Shown: one piece after another, positions 1-8,351 of the stretch
Layout of the letters: every line of letters starts with the position of its first letter
Position numbering within the stretch: position 1 is the first letter of the stretch
DNA from: Terriglobia bacterium
Lineage (GTDB): Bacteria > Acidobacteriota > Terriglobia > Terriglobales > Acidobacteriaceae
NCBI GenBank assembly: GCA_020072645.1
Contig: JAIQGK010000015.1
Coordinates: forward strand, 1 to 64,000
Length of the DNA: 64,000 nucleotides
Reading direction: 5' to 3'
The notes under the pieces: generated by a model
What the model was told of the DNA's origin: nothing
What the model saw: the letters and a program-made list of their open reading frames with translations, nothing else
Database searches by the model: none
Made by a program: the position numbers and the translations under genes

Positions 1-1
1 C

Positions 2-130
2 CTACGAACCCTGAAGGCACGCACGGCTGAAGCACTGGACCCGGCCATCACTGAGGCTATTGCCGCTATCACTTCACAGGATGCCATGGGCTGGATACAG
101 CATTGTGGATATCAGCACACTAAATGCTAA
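2..130 (+). pseudogene. IS630-family transposase, C-terminal fragment (5' end outside window)
   Basis: An open frame enters from the left edge and stops at TAA 128-130. It reads 42 residues ending in GWIQHCGYQHTKC. The pattern of an acidic helix followed by a short ...I.HCGY tail is how IS630-type DDE transposases usually end. Only this tail is visible, so I cannot say whether the gene is intact further left. No terminal inverted repeat could be paired within the window. Family assignment is by resemblance only. Confidence 0.5.
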
Positions 131-628
131 AAAGGCATAGGTCACAGAGAGCAGCAACAGACCGCAAATTTTCGCCCCTTATGCAGAGATCAACAGGTAT
201 TTATAAGTTTAGGAAAGAACGTCAGAGAGGAGAGGAAGCACAAATTTGGAAGGGCCACGGCGCTGGCCGTGTTCTAACCGACTGGCCTTCTATCAGGAAG
301 TCAATCAGCGTGGATACATTGCCATCGTAGCCCTTGATGTGATCACTGCTTTTGCAGTCCCAAACCTCAACAGATACCCATTGGGGTGCCGTTGATTTTT
401 TCGGGTCTGGTTGCCTCCCAAGTTACCCTGGTCGGCTGGTCACCCAGTTTACTTTGGTGCTCGCGAGATCCTCGGTAACGCGGGACCTTTTCAACCGTCG
501 ACACCTGCACTTTAAAAAATCACCGCTTCTTCATGCTGTGACGGCGATCACGCGTGTTGGTGATCTATCAAACGCGTGAGAGCAATGGGAGTCGCGGCAA
601 GAGAGTGATCTTATAGTGGCGCACAAAT
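131..628. other. Gene-poor stretch after transposase end
   Basis: No convincing gene is seen on either strand; open frames are short, lack ribosome-binding sites and resemble nothing I know. The stretch lies between a transposase tail and the 3' end of the YceI gene, so it may be a decayed insertion scar. It holds a GGCCA/TGGCC hairpin near 251-266 and one CRP/FNR-like dyad at 537-552, listed separately. Confidence 0.5.
537..552. promoter_or_regulatory. CRP/FNR-family-like dyad (orphan site)
   Basis: The sequence is TGTGACGGCGATCACG, which is TGTGA-N6-TCACG, one base from the TGTGA-N6-TCACA consensus. On the minus strand a TAAAGT hexamer is centred 33 bp away, the same phase seen at the sites near 20.0, 27.1 and 29.0 kb. 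It would point left into a stretch with no recognisable gene, so its target is unknown. Confidence 0.35.
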
Positions 629-1228
629 TTATTTTGCTATCCCCGTCGTGATCTTGCCCACCGCGTGCACATGGATCTTCACCGTGTCGTTTACTCGCAG
701 AATAAACGTACTGGGATTCTTCATTCCCCATTCCTGGTATTTCACGTTAAAACTACCATCGGCTGAGCCAGAGCCGTCTTGCAGTTGCACCTCAAGCGGC
801 ATGCTTACCGGCTTCGATTTGCCATGCATCGTTAAAATGCCTTCAACTTCGACCGTCGACTTACCCTCATTTGCGACCGCGCCCTTCACATGTTGCGGCG
901 TGAAGACGATGTCAGAGAATTTCGGACTCTCAAGGATGTCTTTGTGCATTCTCTTGTCGCGACCGTCACTGCCACTCTCGCCGCTGGCCGAGTCGACGAC
1001 TAGCTCGCCTGAAGCCGCGCCTGTAGCGTTGTCAAACTGTATGCTGCCGCGCTTAAGACGAAAGTCGCCATGGACGGTATGAAGCGTTGAATCAACCGTG
1101 AAGTTGACAGTGGTCTTGGCCGGATCGAGTGTGAAGGTCTTTTGTTGCGCCTGCCCCGCAGTGTCCGCGACCGTCGCAACGAGAATGAATAAAGCGATAT
1201 GGCGAAAAACTCGAACTGCTGAACTCAT
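629..1228 (-). CDS. YceI family periplasmic lipid-binding protein
   Basis: 199 residues with an N-terminal signal peptide (hydrophobic run about residues 8-25, ending AGQAQ) followed by a YceI lipocalin-like beta-barrel. Visible family features are the FTLDPAKTTVNFTVDSTLHTVHG opening strands (shortened here) and the later ILTMHGKSKPV strand typical of YceI. Family members bind long isoprenoid or fatty-amide chains in a barrel. The start at 1228 has GAGGAC upstream. It is the last gene of a four-gene operon 45 bp after the FAD reductase, so it plausibly binds or carries the lipid made by that operon (inference). Confidence 0.85.
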   Translation of the reverse strand: MSSAVRVFRHIALFILVATVADTAGQAQQKTFTLDPAKTTVNFTVDSTLHTVHGDFRLKRGSIQFDNATGAASGELVVDSASGESGSDGRDKRMHKDILESPKFSDIVFTPQHVKGAVANEGKSTVEVEGILTMHGKSKPVSMPLEVQLQDGSGSADGSFNVKYQEWGMKNPSTFILRVNDTVKIHVHAVGKITTGIAK

Positions 1229-1273
1229 CTAAAAGTCCTCAGTGTTGCAAATCAATTGTATTCTGCGTGATCT

Positions 1274-2389
1274 TTACGCCCACAACAGATGCCAGCCAAG
1301 ATTGGCCAATCCTTTGGCGCCAAAATCCTTGAACCTCATTTCGCCCACATGAACCGCCAGCATCCGCGCAAAGAGGCTGGGCTGTCGCGAGAGTGCCCGC
1401 AAGCTTCTCTGGCGCAACCATCGGCTCCGGTCCATCAACAACATGCTGCGCGACATAAATTCGGGCAGGCTGTTGATCTTGTTATGAGCAGCGGCATAAC
1501 TGGAGAGATCACCTGCAACGAGTGCCGGAGCCAGGGCGAGCGCCTGACGGAAAGCGAGCGCCATTCCTTCCCCGGTAATTGCATCCACCGAGCCTGACGC
1601 TTCACCCACCAAAGCCACATTTCCACGACAAACATGCTTCAGTTGGCGAGAGATACTCAATGCCCCCATCGCTCTTGTGGAAGAATCTGCATCGTTGAGG
1701 CGGGCGGCCAGTTCAGGAAACTCGCTGAGGCCTTCACGAAATGAATGAAATTTTGGCCGCGATATCAACGCGACGCAGACGTCATTGCTTCCCACCGGCG
1801 TTACATATGCCTGTCCGTGGTTGCCCCAGTAGATTTCAACGTATTCACTCCAGGGACGCACCCGAAAATGCTGGCGCAGTCCGATCCTCTGCGTGCGTCC
1901 GCTACCGGCTGAAAGCCCCGCCCACTCGCGAACACGGGAATTTTGTCCATCGGCGCCGACAATCCACCGGCAAGTGATCGCTCTTCCGTTCACTAAAATT
2001 GCATCGTTTCGTATGGCGGAAACACGAGCGCCCCAAAGCATCTCGACTTGGTACTTTTGTGCTTGCTCCACAAGCAACTGGTGGAGCAAGACACGCCGGA
2101 TACCCAGCCCGCGGCCCTGGGGAAATTCTGCGGCAACGGAGCTTTCCGGCCCAATGAACCTGATTCCATGAAAGGTTCCTGTCTCGCATCCCTCCAGCGA
2201 CACGCCCAACCTGGCAAGAACATCCAGGCTGTCGGGCATCAAGCCTTCGCCACATGCTTTATCGATTGGCGGTTGTGCACGATCAGCGACTATCACTCGC
2301 AGCCCATGCTGACTGGCGGCGATGGCCGCAGCAAGGCCAGCCGGGCCGCCCCCAACTACAAATACGTCTGTATCTAAAATTTGTCCCAT
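1274..2389 (-). CDS. FAD-dependent oxidoreductase, geranylgeranyl-reductase family
   Basis: 371 residues. The N-terminus has the FAD dinucleotide fold VVGGGPAGLAAA (about residues 11-22), then ACGEGLMP, the equivalent of the CGGGL substrate loop, GADGQNSRVR in the middle and GEASGSVDAITGEGMALA as the second FAD motif. These are the marks of the geranylgeranyl reductase / phenol hydroxylase-like flavoproteins, which reduce prenyl chains or oxidise aromatic rings. The ATG follows the polyketide synthase stop by 6 bp with GGTGA as binding site. In other bacteria a flavoprotein next to a type III polyketide synthase hydroxylates alkylresorcinols to quinones; that role is likely but not proven here. 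Confidence 0.8.
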   Translation of the reverse strand: MGQILDTDVFVVGGGPAGLAAAIAASQHGLRVIVADRAQPPIDKACGEGLMPDSLDVLARLGVSLEGCETGTFHGIRFIGPESSVAAEFPQGRGLGIRRVLLHQLLVEQAQKYQVEMLWGARVSAIRNDAILVNGRAITCRWIVGADGQNSRVREWAGLSAGSGRTQRIGLRQHFRVRPWSEYVEIYWGNHGQAYVTPVGSNDVCVALISRPKFHSFREGLSEFPELAARLNDADSSTRAMGALSISRQLKHVCRGNVALVGEASGSVDAITGEGMALAFRQALALAPALVAGDLSSYAAAHNKINSLPEFMSRSMLLMDRSRWLRQRSLRALSRQPSLFARMLAVHVGEMRFKDFGAKGLANLGWHLLWA

Positions 2390-2395
2390 CCTTTT

Positions 2396-3445
2396 TCACC
2401 AGCGAAGCAATAACAGTTCAGAGCAGAAACCAGGCCCCATCGCCGCCAGCACGCTGTAAGATCCCGGCTTGCCACGATGGTGCGCCAGCACTTCCTGCAA
2501 TACGACAAGAACTGAAGCAGACGAAAGATTGCCAACCTGCTTCAAGCATTCCCATGAAAGTTTTAGAGCGTCAGGCGCAAGGTCCAAGCTATCTTCGACT
2601 GCTTCAAGAACTTTGGAGCCGCCCGTGTGAATGATCCAACTCGCGATGTCGCTGCGTTTGATTCCTGTCTCTGCCAGGAACGCATCCACGTCGCCGCCCA
2701 GGTTTTCACGGATAACTTTCGGTACGTCGGGCGAGAGAACTATGTGGAAACCAGTTTCAGAAATGTCCCAGCCCATCACGTCTTCCGATCCGGGATAGAA
2801 CACTGATTTTGTCGCCAGAATTTCCGGCCCGTTGAAATCCGTCTCATGTCCGGCAACCACGGCAGCGGCAGCGCCGTCACCAAAGAGGCCCGTAGAAATC
2901 ATGTTGGCAACGCTGACATCGTCGCGCTGCCACGTGAGAGAACAGAGTTCTACTGCCAGCACTACCGCAATCTGGTTCGGGAAAGCGCGCACGTAATCAG
3001 CCGCGCGGGCCAGACCGGCAGCACCGGCCACACAGCCGAGTCCAAACATCGGTATACGTTTGATGTTCGGAGAAAGTCCCATGCGGTTCAACAACCGCGC
3101 GTCAATCGATGGACTGGCTACGCCGGTGACCGATACAAAAAACAGCGCATCAATATCACGCGGCAAAATCCCGAGCGGGGTGATAGCGCGGCAGATCGCG
3201 TCGCGGCCCAATGTCTGGGCTGCATCAATCCATAAGTCATTGGCCTGTCCCCAGGTGGTTACGCGCTCATACGCTTCCAGCGGCAGGACAAGATGCCGCC
3301 GTTCCACACCACAGCGCGAGTGAAGGCGATCCAGCACTTCAGGATTATCCAGTTGTGATTGCCAGGCTTCCTTCAACGCGGAAGTGATTTCCTGCTGCTT
3401 GTAAACATTTCCGGGAAAGGCACTTCCCGCTCCAATAATTCGCAT
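2396..3445 (-). CDS. Type III polyketide synthase (chalcone/alkylpyrone-synthase-like)
   Basis: 349 residues from the ATG at 3445, preferred over an upstream GTG at 3478 because AGGTGA lies just before it. A thiolase-fold enzyme with the catalytic Cys138 in FGLGCVAGAAG, His in WIIHTGGSK and Asn in GNLSSAS; the GN.SSA motif and the C-terminal AMGPGFCSELLLL strand favour type III synthases over FabH. Such enzymes extend an acyl-CoA starter with malonyl-CoA and cyclise it to resorcinols or pyrones. It sits 46 bp downstream of an aminotransferase gene and 6 bp before a flavoprotein gene. An unusual FabH-like KAS III is the main alternative. Confidence 0.8.
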   Translation of the reverse strand: MRIIGAGSAFPGNVYKQQEITSALKEAWQSQLDNPEVLDRLHSRCGVERRHLVLPLEAYERVTTWGQANDLWIDAAQTLGRDAICRAITPLGILPRDIDALFFVSVTGVASPSIDARLLNRMGLSPNIKRIPMFGLGCVAGAAGLARAADYVRAFPNQIAVVLAVELCSLTWQRDDVSVANMISTGLFGDGAAAAVVAGHETDFNGPEILATKSVFYPGSEDVMGWDISETGFHIVLSPDVPKVIRENLGGDVDAFLAETGIKRSDIASWIIHTGGSKVLEAVEDSLDLAPDALKLSWECLKQVGNLSSASVLVVLQEVLAHHRGKPGSYSVLAAMGPGFCSELLLLRW

Positions 3446-3491
3446 AGTCACCTGATTCTTTTTTTTGTCGAATTGCACGCGGCCAAAGTCT

Positions 3492-4865
3492 TCAGATTTT
3501 TACCGCCCGCCGTGCCAGATGCAGCGCGTCCATCCAGAAGGAGGATGAGGAATGAACTTCTTCCACTACGCTCTTTACGGCGCGCACAAAGTCCGCGATC
3601 TGCTGCTCATTTACCATCAGCGGTGGCGCGGCTTTCAATACCATGAAATTGTTGCCGCACATTTGCGTGAGGAAACCATGTTCGCGGAAGAGCTTGCCCA
3701 CAATGATTTGCCCGAACATGCCTTCATGTATCTTGCGGAAAGCTTCAAACGGAACACGAAGCTGCCAGCTCTCCGGACGCCGGAACTCAATGCCGTTGAG
3801 CAAGCCCAGGCCGCGCACCTCGGCCACCATCTCATAGCCGGAAAGAGCGTCCGTTAATGACTGGCGCAGAAGCTGGCCCATCTTTTCGCTGCGCTTTCCC
3901 AGCCCTTCATCTTGCAGGGTCTGTAAAGTCGCCAGCCCGGCGCGCATGGCCAAGCCGTTTTCGCTGTAAGTCGACGTATGGATGATTGACCGGCCCAGTG
4001 AGCTATAAACCGATTCGTAAATTTCATCGGACATCAGCACTGCGCCACTGGGTACAAGACCTCCACTCAGCGCCTTCGCCAAGACCACCATATCGGGATC
4101 GAGTCCCCAATGATGTGCGGCTAAAAAAGTTCCTGTGCGGTAAAGCCCGGTCTGGACTTCATCGAGTACAAAAAGCGTGCCATATTTCTTGCACAACGCC
4201 TGCGCACCGCGAAGGTAGTTGTCCGGCGGCACGCGAACCCCGGCCTCAGACTGAATTGGCTCGATTACAAATGCCGCAAACTTCCTAGTAGCCAGCTTAG
4301 TTTCCAGCTCAGCCAGATTGGCAAAGGGCACGCTCTCTGCGCCCGGCAGCAGCGGCGCAAAACCCTGAGCCCAGGTTGAATCAGCCATCAGTGAAAGGGC
4401 GCCGCAGGTAAGACCATGAAATGCGCCCGTGCAATAAAGCAAGCCGCTTCTCCTGGTAAAGAGGCGGGCGAACTTGATTACAGTCTCAACCCCTTCGCTG
4501 CCAGAACTGCAGAAGTAGACTTTTTCCAGGCGTCGGCCGGCCAGACGACACAATTCCGCCGCCAGTTCACCTGCCAATTCGGGAACGTGGCTCTGCAACA
4601 TCGCTGGCCCGCGGCGATCCAGTTCTTCATGCAGGGCTGCGATAACGGCAGGATGGTTGTGGCCCAGATTATGGACGCAATAGCCGGACAGGAAATCGAG
4701 AATCCGACCGCCATCAGAGGTAAACAGCTCTGTGCCTACGCAACGCGAGTACCGGACATTCATTTCCAACAGGCTCAGGAGCTTTACCCACTGCGGGTTC
4801 ACATGCTCGGAATAGCCGGCATCTGCCGATAGGCTGCCGGGAGCAGCCAAAGTGCTTTGCGTCAT
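3492..4865 (-). CDS. Class III pyridoxal-phosphate aminotransferase
   Basis: 457 residues, full length for the family. Motifs in order: SSGSEGVETVIKFAR (phosphate-binding region), GAFHGLT, FVIEPIQSEAGV, VLDEVQTGLYRTG (the Asp that holds the pyridine nitrogen) and LAKALSGG with the Schiff-base lysine. Class III enzymes move an amino group between an omega-amine or amino acid and a ketone or aldehyde. It is the first gene of the operon with the polyketide synthase, so it could supply an amine or aminate a product. The substrate cannot be read from sequence. The promoter region carries a perfect ATGTCTTAAGACAT palindrome 43 bp upstream. Confidence 0.85.
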   Translation of the reverse strand: MTQSTLAAPGSLSADAGYSEHVNPQWVKLLSLLEMNVRYSRCVGTELFTSDGGRILDFLSGYCVHNLGHNHPAVIAALHEELDRRGPAMLQSHVPELAGELAAELCRLAGRRLEKVYFCSSGSEGVETVIKFARLFTRRSGLLYCTGAFHGLTCGALSLMADSTWAQGFAPLLPGAESVPFANLAELETKLATRKFAAFVIEPIQSEAGVRVPPDNYLRGAQALCKKYGTLFVLDEVQTGLYRTGTFLAAHHWGLDPDMVVLAKALSGGLVPSGAVLMSDEIYESVYSSLGRSIIHTSTYSENGLAMRAGLATLQTLQDEGLGKRSEKMGQLLRQSLTDALSGYEMVAEVRGLGLLNGIEFRRPESWQLRVPFEAFRKIHEGMFGQIIVGKLFREHGFLTQMCGNNFMVLKAAPPLMVNEQQIADFVRAVKSVVEEVHSSSSFWMDALHLARRAVKI

Positions 4866-4907
4866 TCATCACCGCCAAGATTGATACCTAAATCGTAGAC
4901 GACCTAG

Positions 4908-4921
4908 ATGTCTTAAGACAT
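4908..4921. promoter_or_regulatory. Candidate BlaI-type operator upstream of aminotransferase operon
   Basis: ATGTCTTAAGACAT is a perfect 14-bp palindrome. Its core GTCTTAAGA also occurs before the blaI-like gene at 6818-6826. An imperfect copy (TCCTTACGACATC, 10 of 13 matches) lies at 4950-4962. BlaI/MecI repressors bind short dyads as dimers over their own promoters, so cross-regulation of this operon by the neighbouring repressor is likely but inferred. Confidence 0.5.
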
Positions 4922-4996
4922 TAAGAATTGTTTTGAATATACTCTTAAATCCTTACGACATCAAATTATCGACTGAAAAACATAGACTTACAGCGA

Positions 4997-6394
4997 TTAG
5001 TGCTCATCACGGTCGCGGCCTCGACCAACATGAATTCCTCGGGTCGCGATTTCACTGAGAGTGGAACGAACGACGCTGGACACGGATGGGTGTTGGATAG
5101 CCGGTTGGTTTTCCCGCCACGGCGTGGATTCCGGCTCTATTGCGGAAGATCCTGCCGAACCTGCAGCGGAATTTGAGCTGCTGGTCATTGTGTAAACGGG
5201 AGTTTCTGGAACGTAAGAACGCGTGCGCAGCGTGGTCAGAGAGTCCTTAGGCGTATCTGAAGGCGTCGCGCGGAGTTGGGCGTTCCGAGCATTGTGGGAG
5301 TGCCCTACCGCAGTCTGTCTCGGCGACGGATTCGGCATGCGTTCAACAAGTGGTTCAGTGAAGCCCACGGACAAAGCAATGGATGGAGCAAAAGAGCCAA
5401 AAGCCGCGACCAAAGCCAGTCCTGCTGCCGCCCGAGAACACCCATCCCACCAAGCCATGGGCTTTGGCGTAGTCAAGATGGTGCGCACCCGCAGGCCCAG
5501 AGAGGTTGACGCAGCAAAATCCACACCCAGCGAAAAGCCTTCCTGCAACATGCGCAGGCGCACAAAATATGTAAGGCTGTCAGCGTAATCAGCCCGATCG
5601 CCGGGACGTGTTTTCAATACCGCCAGGTCGCAAGCTAACTCGCCCTGCAACGTCATGGCTTTCCGGGCTTTCCAGACGGCTGGATGAAAGAACAAAACGC
5701 AGCCGATCAGATCGCTCAGCCCAGCCCAAAGATAGTCGCGACGAGCAATGTGGACTAACTCATGGCAAAGCACGTCGGCAACCTGGGGAGTTGGGCCGAT
5801 TTCTTCACAAACCTCAGGCAGCAGGATTCGCGGGTTCCACCAGCCCGCCGTCGCTGGCGATTTGAGTCCGGGCAGCAGCAGCAACCGGGTACGGGAGATT
5901 CGCGACTGCGACAAACCCATGTCGCGAGAGATATCAAGAAAAAGCCCGTTGAGCGCTGGAGAGGCGTCGATTGTGTGACTCAGTAGCAGGCGCATTCTGA
6001 CATGCTTCCACACCGCCATTCCGATCAGTGCGAGAGAGACTGCAACATAAACCGTACCCAGGCACTGGATAGTGATCACCGTATTGTGGCTCCACGCCAA
6101 CGGGAGCATGACGGAATGCTTGATGGCCGACGCTGACACCGTTGCATTCGCCCCGCCTGCCGTCCCAGCGATTAGAGCTTTGACTTCGCTGACAACCAGT
6201 TCCAACCAATACGCCGCTGAACCCGTTAAAAAAACCATCCAGACAATAAAACGCTGGCGGGGCGTACTCAGCAGCCGAGCCAATATCCAGCAGGCAAAAA
6301 AGGCCACAGCAACTTTCAGGAAGTAACTCAGGCAGGTAGCGGCGAAATGTAGGCAGACCTCTGCGCTCATAATGAAAGCCCGTGACGTAAACAC
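4997..6394 (-). CDS. BlaR1/MecR1-type M56 membrane metallopeptidase
   Basis: 465 residues. Four N-terminal membrane segments (about 18-42, 50-68, 112-130 and one near 222-240) frame a cytoplasmic zinc site H211-E-L-V-H215 and a downstream ELACD glutamate. The C-terminal 120 residues are low complexity, rich in Ser, Thr and Pro, without a penicillin-binding domain, so the signal sensed is unknown. BlaR1-type proteins cleave or inactivate their partner BlaI repressor. It follows the blaI-like gene by 10 bp from GTG 6394; ATG 6370 is an equally possible start, as neither has a clear ribosome-binding site. Confidence 0.8.
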   Translation of the reverse strand: MFTSRAFIMSAEVCLHFAATCLSYFLKVAVAFFACWILARLLSTPRQRFIVWMVFLTGSAAYWLELVVSEVKALIAGTAGGANATVSASAIKHSVMLPLAWSHNTVITIQCLGTVYVAVSLALIGMAVWKHVRMRLLLSHTIDASPALNGLFLDISRDMGLSQSRISRTRLLLLPGLKSPATAGWWNPRILLPEVCEEIGPTPQVADVLCHELVHIARRDYLWAGLSDLIGCVLFFHPAVWKARKAMTLQGELACDLAVLKTRPGDRADYADSLTYFVRLRMLQEGFSLGVDFAASTSLGLRVRTILTTPKPMAWWDGCSRAAAGLALVAAFGSFAPSIALSVGFTEPLVERMPNPSPRQTAVGHSHNARNAQLRATPSDTPKDSLTTLRTRSYVPETPVYTMTSSSNSAAGSAGSSAIEPESTPWRENQPAIQHPSVSSVVRSTLSEIATRGIHVGRGRDRDEH

Positions 6395-6404
6395 GCCAGC
6401 GAAT

Positions 6405-6809
6405 TTAGTGCTGAATCTCTCCTTTTTGGATGCGGTAATTGCGAATCAAGGCTTCTAATTCTTCAAGTTCCTTCTCCGCAACGGGGCCTGATTCCAATAA
6501 ATTAACCAGCAGTTTTGCTGGCGAGCCGCCAAAATTCTGCTCCAGCAGGTTTCGCACGGAGAGCCGTTCCACCCATTCGCGGGTCACGGTCGGCGCAAAC
6601 ACAAACACGCGCCCGCCGTTCGTGTGTCGCGCCAGCCCCTTTTCTTCCATAATACGAAGGATAGTCTGCGTGGTCTTGTAATTGGGCGGCGAAGAAAAAC
6701 TGGAATGATGAATGATTTCTTCAATCGTGGCCGATTTTAACTCCCATAATGCGTTCAAGATACGAAGCTCGGCTCGGGTGGGAGGCGACGGATTCTTGCG
6801 GCTGGTCAT
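6405..6809 (-). CDS. BlaI/MecI family transcriptional repressor
   Basis: 134 residues, the normal family length. A winged helix-turn-helix fills residues 12-80 (AELRILNALWE, YKTTQTILRIMEEKGL, then the RVFVFAP wing). The C-terminal helices (ERLSVRNLLEQNFGG, ELEELEALIRNYR) are the dimerisation part with the usual cleavage region. It likely represses its own operon with the M56 protease through the TCTTAAGA site 10 bp before its start. The same site before the aminotransferase operon suggests a second target. Confidence 0.88.
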   Translation of the reverse strand: MTSRKNPSPPTRAELRILNALWELKSATIEEIIHHSSFSSPPNYKTTQTILRIMEEKGLARHTNGGRVFVFAPTVTREWVERLSVRNLLEQNFGGSPAKLLVNLLESGPVAEKELEELEALIRNYRIQKGEIQH

Positions 6810-7115
6810 GCGATTAAGTCTTAAGAGCTTAAGCTATGAGATGTCGGCGCGATTGTCAACCGTTCTTTTTAAACGAATTCAGCTCTGGATATGCCATGCA
6901 AGATTGAAAATGCCATTTCGCGCTCTCGCCGTTGCTTCCGACCATGTAATTTACCTGCGCCTTACAAGGTCTTTACTCCAGTCCTCACCGCAGGACGAGA
7001 AAATCAGCATCACACCAGAGATCAACTCAAGAAACTTAATTCCTGTGACGTGCTAGCCGTGAATCCCTGATTCCCTTCAACATCAGCCGAGAGGAACTCA
7101 AACAAGCCGATCTCT
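6810..7115. other. Divergent promoter region between blaI-like and VWFA genes
   Basis: 306 bp without a gene. The left end carries the TCTTAAGA and AGCTTAAGCT palindromes of the blaI promoter (6818-6835). The rest is AT-richer and must hold the promoter of the VWFA gene, but I see no clear -35/-10 pair or hairpin. Confidence 0.5.
6818..6835. promoter_or_regulatory. Candidate BlaI operator (autoregulatory)
   Basis: GTCTTAAGAGCTTAAGCT contains two adjoining palindromes, TCTTAAGA (6819-6826) and AGCTTAAGCT (6826-6835), 10-26 bp before the blaI-like start codon. The GTCTTAAGA nonamer matches the operator at 4910-4918 before the polyketide operon. Binding here would block transcription or the first steps of translation initiation of the repressor operon. 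Confidence 0.5.
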
Positions 7116-7127
7116 GTGGAGGACGTT

Positions 7128-8237
7128 GTGCAAAGCAACAAACTGAATGAACACGTGATGCGGATCTCACTGGCCGTGGCGATTCTCTGCTTACTAGTCG
7201 TTGGAATGCGGATGCGCAGCCAGGAAAAAGCTGACTTGACGGTCCGCGTGAAGGTGGTGAACGTGCCTGCCACCGTCCGAGATAAACACGGAAACATCGT
7301 TAACAATCTTGCGAAGGACGATTTCGTGTTGACAGAGGACGGTCGCCCGCAAACGCTCCGCTATTTCTCCCAGGAGAGCAGCCTGCCCCTCACACTAGGC
7401 TTGCTGGTGGATACCAGCATGAGCCAACGGCGAGTATTGGGCCAGGAGCGCACCGCTAGTTCAAGCTTTATCGACCAGATGCTGCGGCCGGACAAAGACA
7501 AAGCATTTCTTATCCATTTTGATCATGAAGTAGAACTGGACCAGGATTTGACCTCTTCGCGGGAAAAATTGCGGTCTGCGTTGGATAGCCTGCAAACGCC
7601 TCAGTTCACTCAAACCAGTGGAGGCAATTCACAAGGACAGAACCCAGGGGGATATCCAGGCCGCCATGGTCATCACGATGGCGGCAGTCACGGCGGCGGT
7701 ACCCTTCTGTACGACGCAGTCTATCTGGCGTCGGACGAACTCATGAAAAAGCAGGCTGGACGAAAAGCTTTGATTGTTCTTTCTGATGGAGATGACCGCG
7801 GCAGCAAAGAGACCTTGCTGAGCGCCATTGAAACCGCGCAACGCGCAGACACAATTATCCACTCAATCCTATTTAAGGATGATGATGACCGTTCCTTCGG
7901 TGGCGGCTTTGGCGGAAGAGGAATGGGCGGCCATCACGGCGGCCTGGGTGGCGGTCGCGACCGATATCCGCAGGAGCCGCGCGTGGACGGGAAAAAGATA
8001 CTGGAACAGATGTCGCGCGAAACCGGCGGCCGGCTTTTTGAAGTTTCCGGCAAGCAGACGGTCGAGAAGATTTATGTCCAGATTGAAGAGGACCTTCGCA
8101 ATCAATACAGTCTTGGATACACGCCGGACAGGACTGATCCCGGTGAAGGCTTTCACAAGATCAGCGTCAAGACAAAACAGAAGGACTTGGTGGTCCATGC
8201 CAGAGAGGAATATTACTGGGGGATTAAGCAGGATTAG
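7128..8237 (+). CDS. VWFA-domain protein, acidobacterial secreted type
   Basis: 369 residues from GTG 7128, chosen because GGAGGA ends 5 bp before it. A signal-anchor (ISLAVAILCLLVVGM) is followed by the VNVPATVRDKHGNIVNNL and DFVLTEDG segment that precedes the VWFA fold in this acidobacterial family, then the fold itself with LLVDTSMS (metal site DxSxS variant) and LIVLSDGDDRGS. Two Gly/His-rich insertions (about residues 171-190 and 263-283) interrupt the domain. It ends in YSLGYTP, also typical. Role is unknown; these proteins are abundant in Acidobacteria and probably act in cell-surface or periplasmic protein contacts. Confidence 0.8.
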   Translation: MQSNKLNEHVMRISLAVAILCLLVVGMRMRSQEKADLTVRVKVVNVPATVRDKHGNIVNNLAKDDFVLTEDGRPQTLRYFSQESSLPLTLGLLVDTSMSQRRVLGQERTASSSFIDQMLRPDKDKAFLIHFDHEVELDQDLTSSREKLRSALDSLQTPQFTQTSGGNSQGQNPGGYPGRHGHHDGGSHGGGTLLYDAVYLASDELMKKQAGRKALIVLSDGDDRGSKETLLSAIETAQRADTIIHSILFKDDDDRSFGGGFGGRGMGGHHGGLGGGRDRYPQEPRVDGKKILEQMSRETGGRLFEVSGKQTVEKIYVQIEEDLRNQYSLGYTPDRTDPGEGFHKISVKTKQKDLVVHAREEYYWGIKQD

Positions 8238-8300
8238 ATGCAATTAGTAACAAGCGTCCATGTACCAATGAGTGACTGGCTCGCCAGAAACCAACTCTGA

Positions 8301-8351
8301 ATCAGATCAAAGCATCAGACAATGAACCTGGCCACAATCATTTGATCTGAT
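8301..8351 (+). repeat. Inverted repeat overlapping the start codon of the NlpC/P60 gene
   Basis: ATCAGATCAAA (8301-8311) and TTTGATCTGAT (8341-8351) form an 11-bp perfect inverted repeat with a 29-nt loop. The right arm contains the first two bases of the ATG at 8350. GCATCAG (8312-8318) can instead pair with CTGATGC (8347-8353). No ribosome-binding site precedes this start, so the dyad is either an operator or an RNA hairpin that hides the start. Confidence 0.45.

Noticed and set aside
124-330. 68-residue frame after the transposase tail
   Set aside because: No ribosome-binding site, no motif, basic random composition; likely a chance frame in the scar.
2396-3445. Call as a plain FabH (KAS III) enzyme
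   Set aside because: The GN.SSA and GPGF motifs and the flavoprotein neighbour fit type III polyketide synthases better, though FabH cannot be fully excluded.
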